This document shows positions 18,118 to 27,377 of a stretch of DNA of 64,000 nt, in pieces. The notes below the pieces were generated by a model that saw only the letters and a program-made list of their open reading frames with translations, ran no database searches and was not told the DNA's origin. The first letter of the stretch is position 1; every line of letters begins with the position of its first letter. This DNA is from Flavobacterium macacae (GTDB lineage: Bacteria; Bacteroidota; Bacteroidia; Flavobacteriales; Flavobacteriaceae), in contig NZ_RQVR01000002.1 of assembly GCF_003865365.1 (NCBI RefSeq), positions 62,001 to 126,000 on the forward strand, given 5' to 3'. Both the position numbers and the translations under genes were made by a program.

Positions 18118-18375
18118 TTAAGAATTTCTATCATTTTCATCAGAATGATTGAAATTAGAAACCGTTTTTACGAAATCTTTTTTACTGCTAATCGAAAAAG
18201 CTTGATCATTAACATTATATTTTTCAATTAATTCTTTACTTCCGTCGTGATTTCCGGGTTGCGGAATATCTTTTTGTGCTTTCGCCATTTCATATCCCAC
18301 ATCTTCTCCAGGAATAGAATCTGGGTTTTTATGTGACTTCATATCTTTAGGATTTATTTGGTCTGGATTTTTCAT
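18118..18375 (-). CDS. Small hydrophilic hypothetical protein
   Basis: An 85-residue protein, very polar and rich in Asn, Asp, Lys, Pro and Ser, with no signal peptide or membrane segment (MKNPDQINPKDMKSHKNPD... ...NHSDENDRNS). It looks largely disordered, which is reminiscent of stress-related small proteins, but I do not recognise a family. Support for a real gene comes from its isolated position, the terminator just after its stop, and the absence of any competing frame. Confidence 0.6.
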   Translation of the reverse strand: MKNPDQINPKDMKSHKNPDSIPGEDVGYEMAKAQKDIPQPGNHDGSKELIEKYNVNDQAFSISSKKDFVKTVSNFNHSDENDRNS

Positions 18376-18607
18376 AACAAACTATTTTTAAACAAATTAG
18401 ATTCTGTAAATTTAAAATCTTTAGTCTAAAATAAATTACAGTTTTCATTTAAAACCTTCTACCATTTCAATTTTGACCCTTTATTTTACATTAAAAATTT
18501 AAAGAAAAAAACGCATCTTATTAAAGATGAAGTTATTGAAATATTAAATATTTACTCTTCAAATAAATTAATACTGAACAAGTTATGATTTTATAAATTA
18601 ATTTACA

Positions 18608-18615
18608 TACTTTTG
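18608..18615 (+). promoter_or_regulatory. -7 box upstream of the J-domain/KTSC gene
   Basis: TACTTTTG matches TAnnTTTG and lies 25 bases before the ATG. The -33 element is weak. The rest of the 265-base gap upstream is AT-rich and shows nothing else. Confidence 0.6.
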
Positions 18616-18640
18616 CCCCCCGAAATAAGGATTCAAAATT

Positions 18641-19087
18641 ATGAAAAGAGTTATTGAGCATAGAAAGCTTCTTGGGGTTGATAAAACCGTTAGTTTAAAA
18701 GAATTAAAGACAATTTACAGAAATACGATGAAAGATTCGCATCCTGATAAATTTGTGAATGACGAAGCTGGAAAATTAGAAGCTGAAGAAAAAAGCAAAT
18801 CTGTAATTGAAGCCTACCACTTTTTGGTGAGCATCAACCAAGAAACGCAAGAAAAATATAAAGAAGAGTACACTGAAACTATTGCAAAATCTAATATTCA
18901 CGATTTTTATTTTGAAAAGCAGATTTTGAAAATTCAGCACTTAAACGGAAATATGTATGAATACATTGGCGTTCCAAGAAATACCTATGTGAAAATGGTA
19001 AACGCTGAATCACCAAGCCGTTTTGCAAGAAGACACATTTACGGAAGCTTCATTTACAGAAAGTCTGGTGAAGCAATGGAAGATTAA
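18641..19087 (+). CDS. J-domain protein with C-terminal KTSC domain
   Basis: A 148-residue protein. The N-terminal half is a DnaJ-like J domain (about 8-70) with the HPD motif at 34-36 in a DSHPDKF context, so it should be able to stimulate an Hsp70. The C-terminal half (about 95-145; YEYIGVPRNTYVKMVNAESPSRFARRHIYG) matches the KTSC domain, a small beta-rich domain of unknown role. It is monocistronic, with its own -7 box and terminator. The DnaK partner is not in the window. Confidence 0.85.
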   Translation: MKRVIEHRKLLGVDKTVSLKELKTIYRNTMKDSHPDKFVNDEAGKLEAEEKSKSVIEAYHFLVSINQETQEKYKEEYTETIAKSNIHDFYFEKQILKIQHLNGNMYEYIGVPRNTYVKMVNAESPSRFARRHIYGSFIYRKSGEAMED

Positions 19088-19107
19088 TTTCTTCGAAAAG
19101 ATAAAGC

Positions 19108-19140
19108 AAAGGCTTTCAGTATTTCTGAGAGCCTTTTTTT
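19108..19140 (+). terminator. Terminator after the J-domain/KTSC gene
   Basis: A 12-bp stem (19108-19119 with 19125-19136) containing one T-G pair, followed by a T run. Confidence 0.88.
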
Positions 19141-19189
19141 ATTGCCCATAGAAAAATAAATTCGTAATTTCATTAAAAGAAAAAATCCC

Positions 19190-20059
19190 ATGAAATATTA
19201 CCTTCCCCTTTTTGCCATCGCCTTGGTTTCTTGTAACGGAAAATCTCAAGAAATAAGTTCCCATACCGTAAAATTAAAACTAAAAGAAGCTTCAGGAGTT
19301 GAAATTTCAAGCGCTTCAGAACTGATTTGGGTTTTGGAAGACAGTGGCAATAAAAACAGTATTTACGGATTAAATTCGGATGGAAAAATCAACAAAACCA
19401 TTGAAATTGAGAATGCAAAAAACGTAGATTGGGAAGATTTGACTTCTGATAAAGCGGGAAATTTGTATATCGGCGATTTTGGAAATAACGATAATGCACG
19501 AAAAGACCTTTGCATTTATAAAGTGGACTCTAAAGATTTAAGCCAAGAAATCGCAACTGCTTCTTCAAAAATTTCTTTTTATTATCCAGAGCAAACCGCT
19601 TTTCCTCCTAAGAAATCGGGTCTTTTTTATGATGCCGAATCCTTTTTTGAACACAACGGAAACTTCTACATTTTCACCAAAAACAGAAGCAAAGGTTTTG
19701 ACGGAAGTGTTTTTTTATATAAAATTCCGAATCAAACTGGTAACCACAAAGCTGTTCTTTTAGGTAAATTTCAAGCTTGCAATATTTACAAACATTGCGC
19801 TATAACCTCAGCAGCCATAAGTCCCAACGGAAAAACAATTGCCCTTTTAAGCGCCAATAAAGTTTGGCTTTTATCTGACTTTTCCTCGGATGCTTTTTTA
19901 AACGGAAAAACGGAAGAATTGACCCTGCCAGATGCCACACAAAAAGAAGGAATCTGTTTTAAAGACAACGAGACCCTTCTTATTGTGGACGAAAAAGATA
20001 AAAAAACAGGCGGAAATCAATATGAATTTAAAATTTCTGATTTAAAATCCAAATCCTAA
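19190..20059 (+). CDS. Beta-propeller-like lipoprotein
   Basis: A 289-residue lipoprotein (signal ending LVSCNG, Cys15). It has repeated strand patterns such as LIWVLEDSGNKNSIYGLNSDG, DWEDLTSDKAGNLYIGDFGNN and ITSAAISPNGKTIALLSANKVWLL, as in beta-propeller (SdiA-regulated or esterase-like) folds. The exact function is unknown. Its last 18 bases overlap the 3' end of the convergent phosphoesterase fusion gene, and no terminator separates them. Confidence 0.75.
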   Translation: MKYYLPLFAIALVSCNGKSQEISSHTVKLKLKEASGVEISSASELIWVLEDSGNKNSIYGLNSDGKINKTIEIENAKNVDWEDLTSDKAGNLYIGDFGNNDNARKDLCIYKVDSKDLSQEIATASSKISFYYPEQTAFPPKKSGLFYDAESFFEHNGNFYIFTKNRSKGFDGSVFLYKIPNQTGNHKAVLLGKFQACNIYKHCAITSAAISPNGKTIALLSANKVWLLSDFSSDAFLNGKTEELTLPDATQKEGICFKDNETLLIVDEKDKKTGGNQYEFKISDLKSKS

Positions 20060-23000
20060 TCCGGCTGTAAAACGAAGTCCGTCGGTGGAATGAAAAAGTG
20101 ACAATTGGCCTGTAACCAGATTGACGCCGTTAATCCAAATTCCACCGCCGTAAGCTTGGTGCCATTTGTCTGAAACTTCATTTGGAACCCAAACGCGCCC
20201 ATAATCAAATCCTCCAAAAACTCCGTAGCGAATCGGCGCAAAACCATTTTTCACTTTGCCCAAATTCCAGCGCAAGTCCGTACTTTGGTACAAAGCGCTT
20301 TTTCCTGAAAAACGCTGATTTCTAAAACCTCTCAAATCCGTATCTCCGCCTACCGTTACTGCTTGATAAAACTCATAATTATCGTCAAAAATCGCTTTTC
20401 CTTTTACTAAAGTTGCCAAAACCCAGTTACCGCTTGTTGAAATTTTATAGGTAAATCCAAGCGCGCTTTCGGCGTAAGGAAACTTTCTATCCGTTTCTTG
20501 AAGATTCATTTTATAACCTCCAAGAATGTAAAAAGTCATTCCTAAGGTTGGATTTGAAACGTTATCATAATTCTGGAAACCATATTTGGCACTTACGTCT
20601 ACAAAATTTTTATAATCAAAAACATCGGGGTTCACAACTCCTGGAACCGTCACAAATCTTCCCGAAGTGTCATCAACCGAAATTCTTTCAAATGAAGCCT
20701 GAACCGTCGCAAAACCGCCCTGTTCGCCCGTCCATTGTGCTGACGGAGTTGCTTTTATCGTTCTCATCTTAACACGATTGTAATCGGCATCAATTTCTTT
20801 TTGCGGATTGTCAGTTTCATTTCCTAACCCGAAATAGTTAATGCTGAAATTTGGGCTGGTGTACAAAGCATCAACCACCAAATTCCATTTGCCAATTTGT
20901 CTCGGGAAAGTTCCTTTGTAGAATAATTCATAACCGCTGGTGGCAAAGTAATAATTAGCGCCGATTGTATGTCTTTGCGAGTAAGGGAACCTGTTAAAGC
21001 CGTTCACGGTATAATTTAATCTTGCGCCCATTTTCACGCCGTCATCAGGGTTAAACCCTAATAATGGATAACCTGCGAAGACATTGTATTTTGGTTTTTC
21101 ATAATCATACGTATTGATTTCATACGAATCAGAAAGCATAACTTTTGCTTTTCCGGCAGCAACTACGTCGTTTTCATCATTATCGGTATCATAAATCCTA
21201 ACTTTCTTTCCGTTTTCAATCACATACGAATCTCTATTTTGCCCGCCTAACAGCCTGATTTTTATCTTTCTTCTGCCTTCGCCCTTGATCTCAAAAATAT
21301 CGTCATCATCTAATCCATACACCCATAATTCTTTTGTTTCTGGGTTTTTATATGATTTGCTATGAATTAATTCTTCTCCGTCTTTTTTAATTCGATAAAC
21401 CTCAACCTTGGTTTCATCACCATTTCTGGTAATTAAAAAGCGGTCTTTCTTATCGGTTCCAACAACTAAAACGGTTTGCTGCAAAATCTCGTGGTATTGC
21501 ACCGCATATTTCGCCAAATACTTTTTTCTGCCTTTCAATTCTGATTTTATCTTTTCAATTGATTCTTCTTTAACCTCTTTCGGAAGTTTTGAAAAAGCAT
21601 TGTCAATTTCAGAATCAGATAAATTATCTACAATATATTTTGCCTGTCTTGTCCATTCTTTCTCATCTGATTTTGTGATAAATGCCAAATCTAAATTATA
21701 AGCCGCCCTGTTATTCCATTTTAAATTATCTATCTTTTTATCATAAGAGCGCATGTGACGCAAAGCCGGAATGTTCATCAAAATTGAAAGCAAAGTTCCG
21801 TCATATTTTGAAAAAGCTTGATCCCGATCCCTCGGGATCGGACGGTATATTACCTTTCCATTTTCTTTATATTCGCCCCAACGCCATTGATCAGAATGGC
21901 GGTCCCAATCGCCGATCAACATATCAAACAATCGTGCCCGGATGTAACTTGGCTCGTCCACTTCATATTTTTCATCGGCTCGAACATTTGACAAAACATC
22001 GTCAGTGCTTAAAATTTTCAAGGGACTTCCGAAGCTTTTTAGATTTTTCCATTCGTCCATCGGGCGCTCTTCAATCATGTATAATTCATCTCCATAATTT
22101 TCATTAAAAAGTGCCAGCCTATTTTGTTTTGGAACATAAAAAAGCTTTGGGTTTGAATGGCTTATTTTTACTTTTTCTGCCAATTCAGAAACAATAAACG
22201 GTGTATAAGGATGTGCCGTGGTGTAAAAATCCATGATAAAATCTTCCGCATATGTATCTTTAAAATCTTTTTCAACCGCCTGATCTTTAAATGCTACGGA
22301 TTGTAAAAATCGGGTAGCGCTTTTGCGCAATGCGCGCATCACATATTCTTTTCCATCTTTATCCACTAATCGAAGTGATTTTGACTGATGTCCGCCACCC
22401 GATTTTGTGGGTATCAAGCCCCCATACAGTGTATCTAAACTTACTGATTTTGCGTGAATTTTTGTGCTGTACACATTTCTGTAATGTTTTCCCCAAAGAA
22501 AGCGATAGGCACCTCCTTTTTTGGTTTCTGCCACAGTGTAAATGGCCGTGTCTTTGTAAGTGGAAAACTTGTTTGGGTATTCTCTCAAATTTGGCTTTGG
22601 CCTATTAAAAGTTGGCTGTTGCTGAAACAAAAGCCCTTCTTTTCCTTTGGAATCCATTCCATAAAAAGAAATTTTTGAAGCGCCGCTTTTCAAAACTTCT
22701 AAAACCGCGTAGCCATTTTTTCCAAACGAAAAGTCATTCTCATTAATTGCTCTCGCGGCTTCTGTTTTAGAACCAGAACCTGAAATAACTTGCTTGATAT
22801 TATCTTTTTCAATGTATTGCAGATTGTGGTCGTGGCCCGAAATCACCACCACATTGCTTTTCTCTTGAATCAACGTTTTGATTCTTTTTACAAACGCATT
22901 GTATTTTTTGTTTTGTAAATCTTGCGGACTGATTCCAGAGGTTTTTCTTAGCAGATTAATCACCGTTCCAATTACCGGAAGCGGGATTTTTTGTTCCAAA

Positions 23001-23770
23001 GGAAACAAATGCTTTTCAAGAGAAAATTCGCCACCGTGGGTTCCGTTAGACATTAACGGATGATGGATTGCCATAATCGTAGTTCGATTTTGATAATCGT
23101 TTAGCTTGTTCTCTAAAGCCTCAAAAAACTGCTCTCTGGTTTTAATATCGCATTCGTTGTTAATCGTTGGATGCTTGTCCCAATCTTCTAAATACCACTC
23201 GCTGTCAATCACGATCAATCCCACATTGTCATTGATATTTACATGATCAAGACCGCAATTATTTCTTGGCAGGAAAGATTTTTTTGCTTTTAAATACTCT
23301 TTAACAAATTTTTCTTGTTCCTTTAAACCTTCAACGCCATTGTACCAATCATGGTTTCCTGGAATAACAATCGTATTTCCGCTATAACCTTTTGACATTT
23401 CCAGTTGGATTGTCAATTTTTCTTCTGCTAATTTGCGATCCGGATCATTTTTCAACGGCATTCCGTTTGGATAGATATTATCTCCCAGAAAAATAAGCGT
23501 GCTTGACGAATCTGCTTTTTTTAATCGCTCTTGAAATAGGCCCAAAACCTCCTTTGATTTTAGATCATCTGCATTGCCGGCATCGCCAATCAAATAAAAA
23601 GTATGCGCAATTTCTTTAGAATTATTAAAATTATCTTTAATGGTAACGGGCTCTTTTTTACCGAATTGGGAGTGGTTTGTAGCGCAAGACTGCAAAATAA
23701 ATACAATTGCTATATACTTAAACAAAGTTATATTTCGTTTATCAATCACATTAAGCCGAAATAATTTCAT
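20042..23770 (-). CDS. Phosphoesterase, kinase-like and Omp85-type barrel fusion protein
   Basis: A 1242-residue lipoprotein-type protein (lipobox LQSCA, Cys29). Region 1 (about 55-380) is a calcineurin-like metallophosphoesterase with all motifs: GDAGN (62-66), GDNIY (96-100), GNHDW (138-142), HH (236-237) and GHDH (312-315). Region 2 (about 450-760) is not a standard phosphoesterase part; GDWDRHSDQW (620-629) and PIPRDRDQAF (644-653) resemble the catalytic and metal-binding segments of FAM20/HipA-like kinases, and SLRLVDKDGKEYVMRALRK (465-483) resembles an ATP-binding lobe. Region 3 (about 895-1242) is an outer-membrane barrel with a possible Omp85 LRGF loop (1146-1149). The kinase call is inference. 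A divergent gene starts 30 bases away. Confidence 0.85.
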   Translation of the reverse strand: MKLFRLNVIDKRNITLFKYIAIVFILQSCATNHSQFGKKEPVTIKDNFNNSKEIAHTFYLIGDAGNADDLKSKEVLGLFQERLKKADSSSTLIFLGDNIYPNGMPLKNDPDRKLAEEKLTIQLEMSKGYSGNTIVIPGNHDWYNGVEGLKEQEKFVKEYLKAKKSFLPRNNCGLDHVNINDNVGLIVIDSEWYLEDWDKHPTINNECDIKTREQFFEALENKLNDYQNRTTIMAIHHPLMSNGTHGGEFSLEKHLFPLEQKIPLPVIGTVINLLRKTSGISPQDLQNKKYNAFVKRIKTLIQEKSNVVVISGHDHNLQYIEKDNIKQVISGSGSKTEAARAINENDFSFGKNGYAVLEVLKSGASKISFYGMDSKGKEGLLFQQQPTFNRPKPNLREYPNKFSTYKDTAIYTVAETKKGGAYRFLWGKHYRNVYSTKIHAKSVSLDTLYGGLIPTKSGGGHQSKSLRLVDKDGKEYVMRALRKSATRFLQSVAFKDQAVEKDFKDTYAEDFIMDFYTTAHPYTPFIVSELAEKVKISHSNPKLFYVPKQNRLALFNENYGDELYMIEERPMDEWKNLKSFGSPLKILSTDDVLSNVRADEKYEVDEPSYIRARLFDMLIGDWDRHSDQWRWGEYKENGKVIYRPIPRDRDQAFSKYDGTLLSILMNIPALRHMRSYDKKIDNLKWNNRAAYNLDLAFITKSDEKEWTRQAKYIVDNLSDSEIDNAFSKLPKEVKEESIEKIKSELKGRKKYLAKYAVQYHEILQQTVLVVGTDKKDRFLITRNGDETKVEVYRIKKDGEELIHSKSYKNPETKELWVYGLDDDDIFEIKGEGRRKIKIRLLGGQNRDSYVIENGKKVRIYDTDNDENDVVAAGKAKVMLSDSYEINTYDYEKPKYNVFAGYPLLGFNPDDGVKMGARLNYTVNGFNRFPYSQRHTIGANYYFATSGYELFYKGTFPRQIGKWNLVVDALYTSPNFSINYFGLGNETDNPQKEIDADYNRVKMRTIKATPSAQWTGEQGGFATVQASFERISVDDTSGRFVTVPGVVNPDVFDYKNFVDVSAKYGFQNYDNVSNPTLGMTFYILGGYKMNLQETDRKFPYAESALGFTYKISTSGNWVLATLVKGKAIFDDNYEFYQAVTVGGDTDLRGFRNQRFSGKSALYQSTDLRWNLGKVKNGFAPIRYGVFGGFDYGRVWVPNEVSDKWHQAYGGGIWINGVNLVTGQLSLFHSTDGLRFTAGLGFGF

Positions 23771-23800
23771 AATTTGGTGGTGGATTTAATTTCAATTTCT

Positions 23801-24982
23801 ATGAATATCGTTCAAAAAGCTGAAAATTTCATGTTTCTTCTATTCAAAGATAACTTATCTTCTGAATATATTTATCATAATTTCAATCATACTTTGCGTG
23901 TAGTAAATAGTGTGGGCGTTCTTATTGAAGGAGAGAAAGTTGATGCAGAAGAAGCAGAGTTATTGCTGATTGCTTCTTGGTTTCACGATTCGGGATATAT
24001 TGAAGGAGGAGAAAATCACGAAAAAAGAAGTGCCGTAATTGCCGAGAAGTTTTTAAAAGAGAATAATTATCCGGAAGAAAAAATTCAAATTGTCAAAAAC
24101 CTTATTCTTGCTACTGAATTATGCAACACGCCGGAAGGCCATCTTGAAAAAATAATTCGCGATGCCGATTGTTCGCATTTTGCAAGTCCCGATTATTTAA
24201 ACTTATCGGAATTGCTTCGCCAAGAATGGAAAAACCTAGGAATAAAAGAATTTTCAGATACAGAGTGGGCCACGGAAAACCAGCGCATCTTTACCGCCGG
24301 ACATCGCTTTTTTACCGACTTTGCCAAAAAAAATTGGCAACCTTTAAAAGACGCCAACTATTGTTCAATTCAAAATAAATCAAACGCAAAAGAGAAGAAA
24401 AAAAACAAGACCAAAGATATATTAAACCAGAAGAAGCTGGAACGGATAGACAATCCTGAGCGTGGCATTGATACTGTTTTTAGAGTCACACTCAACAATC
24501 ACACCCAGTTGAGCCAGATTGCAGACAGCAAGGCCAATATTCTTCTTTCTGTAAATGCGATTATTATTTCGATTGCTCTTTCAACTTTGATTCCCAAACT
24601 AGACAGCCCTTCCAATGCACATTTGGTCTTACCGACCTTTATAATGCTGGTTTTCAGCGTGACTTCGATTGTATTTGCCATACTTTCCACACGTCCAAAA
24701 GTAACGAGCGGTGTTTTTACAAGAAAAGATATTGAAGAACAAAAAATCAATCTTTTATTCTTCGGAAATTTCTATAAAATGCCAATTGACGAATACCAAT
24801 GGGCCATGAACGAAATGATGAAAGACCGCGAATACCTTTACAATTCCATGATTAAAGATCTGTACTTTCTGGGTTTGGTTTTAAATAAAAAATACAAATT
24901 ACTTCGAATCACTTACAATATTTTCATGTTTGGAATCATCATCTCTTTCTTGGCTTTTGTGTACGCTTTTAAAAATGTTTAA
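23801..24982 (+). CDS. HD-domain phosphohydrolase fused to a PycTM-type membrane effector
   Basis: I prefer the ATG at 23801 (393 residues) over a TTG at 23774. Residues 1-about 180 form an HD domain with a complete metal set: His30 (NFNHT), His62-Asp63 (FHDSG) and Asp121 (RDADC), so it may cleave a nucleotide. Residues about 222-393 match the Pycsar effector PycTM (DUF5706): NNHTQLSQIADSKAN (232-246), then membrane helices at about 247-265, 275-296 and 371-391. In Pycsar defence, cyclic CMP or UMP from PycC triggers membrane damage by PycTM. No cyclase is adjacent, so a housekeeping nucleotide sensor is equally possible. The 3' end overlaps the next gene by 4 bases. Confidence 0.85.
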   Translation: MNIVQKAENFMFLLFKDNLSSEYIYHNFNHTLRVVNSVGVLIEGEKVDAEEAELLLIASWFHDSGYIEGGENHEKRSAVIAEKFLKENNYPEEKIQIVKNLILATELCNTPEGHLEKIIRDADCSHFASPDYLNLSELLRQEWKNLGIKEFSDTEWATENQRIFTAGHRFFTDFAKKNWQPLKDANYCSIQNKSNAKEKKKNKTKDILNQKKLERIDNPERGIDTVFRVTLNNHTQLSQIADSKANILLSVNAIIISIALSTLIPKLDSPSNAHLVLPTFIMLVFSVTSIVFAILSTRPKVTSGVFTRKDIEEQKINLLFFGNFYKMPIDEYQWAMNEMMKDREYLYNSMIKDLYFLGLVLNKKYKLLRITYNIFMFGIIISFLAFVYAFKNV

Positions 24983-27354
24983 TTTTTTGAAGGCAATTCT
25001 TTTAATAAATCCTGAAAAGTAAAATTTTCTTCTGAATCTTCCTTTTGACTGTATAAAATCTCGACACGAAATGCTCTTAAACCGGTAACCCCTTGTAAAT
25101 CTTCTACTTCAAAAGCCTCTACCTTTCCGAGTTTTTTCTTGAACTGAAGCAATTTTATATACCTTCGGTATTCCATTTCTTCATGGTTTTGCGAATAAAC
25201 AAGGGTGATTTTTCCTTGCTCGGTAATTCGTTCACTTGTTCCTTTTATGTTTGATTTGTCAATTCGTTTTTTCACCATTTCGTATCGCGCATTGTAGGTT
25301 CCGTCTACATCAAAACGCTTTTCATCCATTCTAAATCGTATTGAAATTGGCGTATTAAAAACGAAAATCAGCGAAGTAACATCTAAATCATACGCTAAAG
25401 TCGGTCGCATTCTGTAATATTCATTTTCAAGTTCGCACAAAACCAATAATTGCCACAGGCGAAGATTGCTCAGATACATGGGACTATACGTTAAATAAGG
25501 CGCAATTGAAGCTCCGATATACAAATTATGCTCTACTCCATCGGTTTTAAATCGCTCATAATAATGCGGGAAAAAAGATTGTGCTTCTTCTTGTTTTTGA
25601 TCTAAAAGCGTCGCCATTTTTTTATTAATCAACGAAAGCGTTTCGTCAAAATCTTTTCGGGCATCATAAATCATATTGATTTTGGGATCAAGAGAAGAAA
25701 AATAAGATGCGATTTTTTCTGCCGATTCTCCTTTAAAATCTTTAAAGTGTTCCAATATCGGATGAATTTCATTCAAAATATAATTCTGGATAGTCGATTC
25801 GGTATCTGCTTTTAAATTCCCTTTCAATTGCAATTCAAAAGCTTCCAATTCAAAAATATTTTGGACAATAACTGGCATATTCAAGTTTTTACTTAAATAA
25901 CGAAGCAGTTTCAATAACAAGTCAATTTGTATTGTTAAATCTTTTTCAATCGCAAAATTTCTTGCCATTGAAGAACCTTTGATGTCAATTTGCCCGTACA
26001 AGGGATATACTTCTCGAAATACAATTTCTTTAAACGGTTCGTCTTTGCTGATTTTATCGGTTGTATGCAAAGATGCTTCTTGGCGAAATTTCCAATAGAC
26101 ACTAGGATGAATCGAGGTGTACTCCCTTTGGATAATGGCCTCGATTTGATTTTTCATATCAGAATACACGCGATCAATCGTGTCAACCAGAAACGGCATC
26201 ACTAGATCTAGCTTATTGGCATTAAGGCTATTTAATTGTTTTGGAATTGAAGAAACCAGTTCAATAATGCCTAAAAACTTATCATTTTTAATCACCGGAG
26301 CCAAAATGCAACTGTGGATATTTTGCGACAAAAGGTGTTCTGCTAATTTTTTATCTTCTGGATTTGACAACAAAAATTCCTGTACATCAGAAATTACCAA
26401 GAATTTTTTTCGCCCTAAAAGCGTCTCTAAAGAACAATTTCCTAAAGCTTCTTCACAATCTGCTTCTATTCCTTTGTACAAAATATAGCTCCGCATCTGA
26501 TTTTGCATTTCTACCATTTTGAACTTTGAGTCTTCATAACTAAAAGCGGTAAATCCGGTTTTTAAATCTGCAATTTTAAAGATGGAGCAAAAAATAGTTT
26601 CTAAATTTTCATTGCGAAGCGAATTGTCTTCTTCGATGCTCAAAAGTGAGGTTTTCAAATTTGAAATGGCACTTCCAATCGTGTTGTCATACAGACTCAT
26701 GATGCCGAAGCCTTTCATAATCCAACTTCCTTCAGGAAATTTTTCTTTCCACAGTGTCAGATCCTCATAATTGTTGAGCAGGTGATTAATATCTTCTTCT
26801 GACAAGGAAATAGCTTTTTCTGTAGGCTGGATTTCCATGAAATCTGCATTGTAAAGAATTCTGTAATGTCTTATAATTCCATTTTTATCTGGAATATCAT
26901 AAAATATCGGATTCGAAAAATCAATTTCCTGTCCGTAATAATAATTCAGAATCAGCGTACAATTCATTACATAAAATTGGTGCTCGTCAAAATCCCTGAT
27001 GATGATTTCGAAATCATCTCCTGCATCTTCGATTATTTTTTCAAGACGCTCTGAAATATTAAAGATATAATTGTAAAAAGGAATTGTTACTGCCTTGATT
27101 TCATTCTTGGTCAAAGCCGTCGGAAACAGGTCAGAGAGCAAGTATTTGATCAGCTGGTAATGTTTTTCAATTTGTTCATACGATTCAACTCCCTCTCGCA
27201 ATTCAGGAAAAGGCGCAATTTCTTTCAGCAAACCTTTAGCGTAAGTTGCACGATAATCAACGTTTGATTGGGCAATTTCTTCTAAAACCTGAATCACTTT
27301 TTCAAAAGAAATTTTAATTTGAAACGGACTGATTTTATCGTGAAAATGGTTCAT
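24979..27354 (-). CDS. Large GAF-domain protein
   Basis: A 791-residue cytoplasmic protein without signal peptide or membrane segments. The middle (about 240-410) resembles a GAF sensor domain (LLSQNIHSCILAPVIKNDKFLGIIELVSS near 345-373); the flanks are helical, and the C-terminal part (about 620-770) has mixed strands (SLIFVFNTPISIRFRMDEKRFD). No kinase, cyclase or output domain is recognisable. Similar long GAF proteins are widespread in Flavobacteriia, but no role is known. It converges on the HD-PycTM gene with a 4-base overlap and diverges from the RND efflux operon. Confidence 0.7.
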   Translation of the reverse strand: MNHFHDKISPFQIKISFEKVIQVLEEIAQSNVDYRATYAKGLLKEIAPFPELREGVESYEQIEKHYQLIKYLLSDLFPTALTKNEIKAVTIPFYNYIFNISERLEKIIEDAGDDFEIIIRDFDEHQFYVMNCTLILNYYYGQEIDFSNPIFYDIPDKNGIIRHYRILYNADFMEIQPTEKAISLSEEDINHLLNNYEDLTLWKEKFPEGSWIMKGFGIMSLYDNTIGSAISNLKTSLLSIEEDNSLRNENLETIFCSIFKIADLKTGFTAFSYEDSKFKMVEMQNQMRSYILYKGIEADCEEALGNCSLETLLGRKKFLVISDVQEFLLSNPEDKKLAEHLLSQNIHSCILAPVIKNDKFLGIIELVSSIPKQLNSLNANKLDLVMPFLVDTIDRVYSDMKNQIEAIIQREYTSIHPSVYWKFRQEASLHTTDKISKDEPFKEIVFREVYPLYGQIDIKGSSMARNFAIEKDLTIQIDLLLKLLRYLSKNLNMPVIVQNIFELEAFELQLKGNLKADTESTIQNYILNEIHPILEHFKDFKGESAEKIASYFSSLDPKINMIYDARKDFDETLSLINKKMATLLDQKQEEAQSFFPHYYERFKTDGVEHNLYIGASIAPYLTYSPMYLSNLRLWQLLVLCELENEYYRMRPTLAYDLDVTSLIFVFNTPISIRFRMDEKRFDVDGTYNARYEMVKKRIDKSNIKGTSERITEQGKITLVYSQNHEEMEYRRYIKLLQFKKKLGKVEAFEVEDLQGVTGLRAFRVEILYSQKEDSEENFTFQDLLKELPSKN

Positions 27355-27377
27355 ATTTTAGGTCTATAAAATGTAGG

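Noticed and set aside
23774-23800. Upstream TTG start for the HD-PycTM gene
   Set aside because: It would add nine non-conserved residues. The ATG at 23801 begins directly before the HD domain helix.
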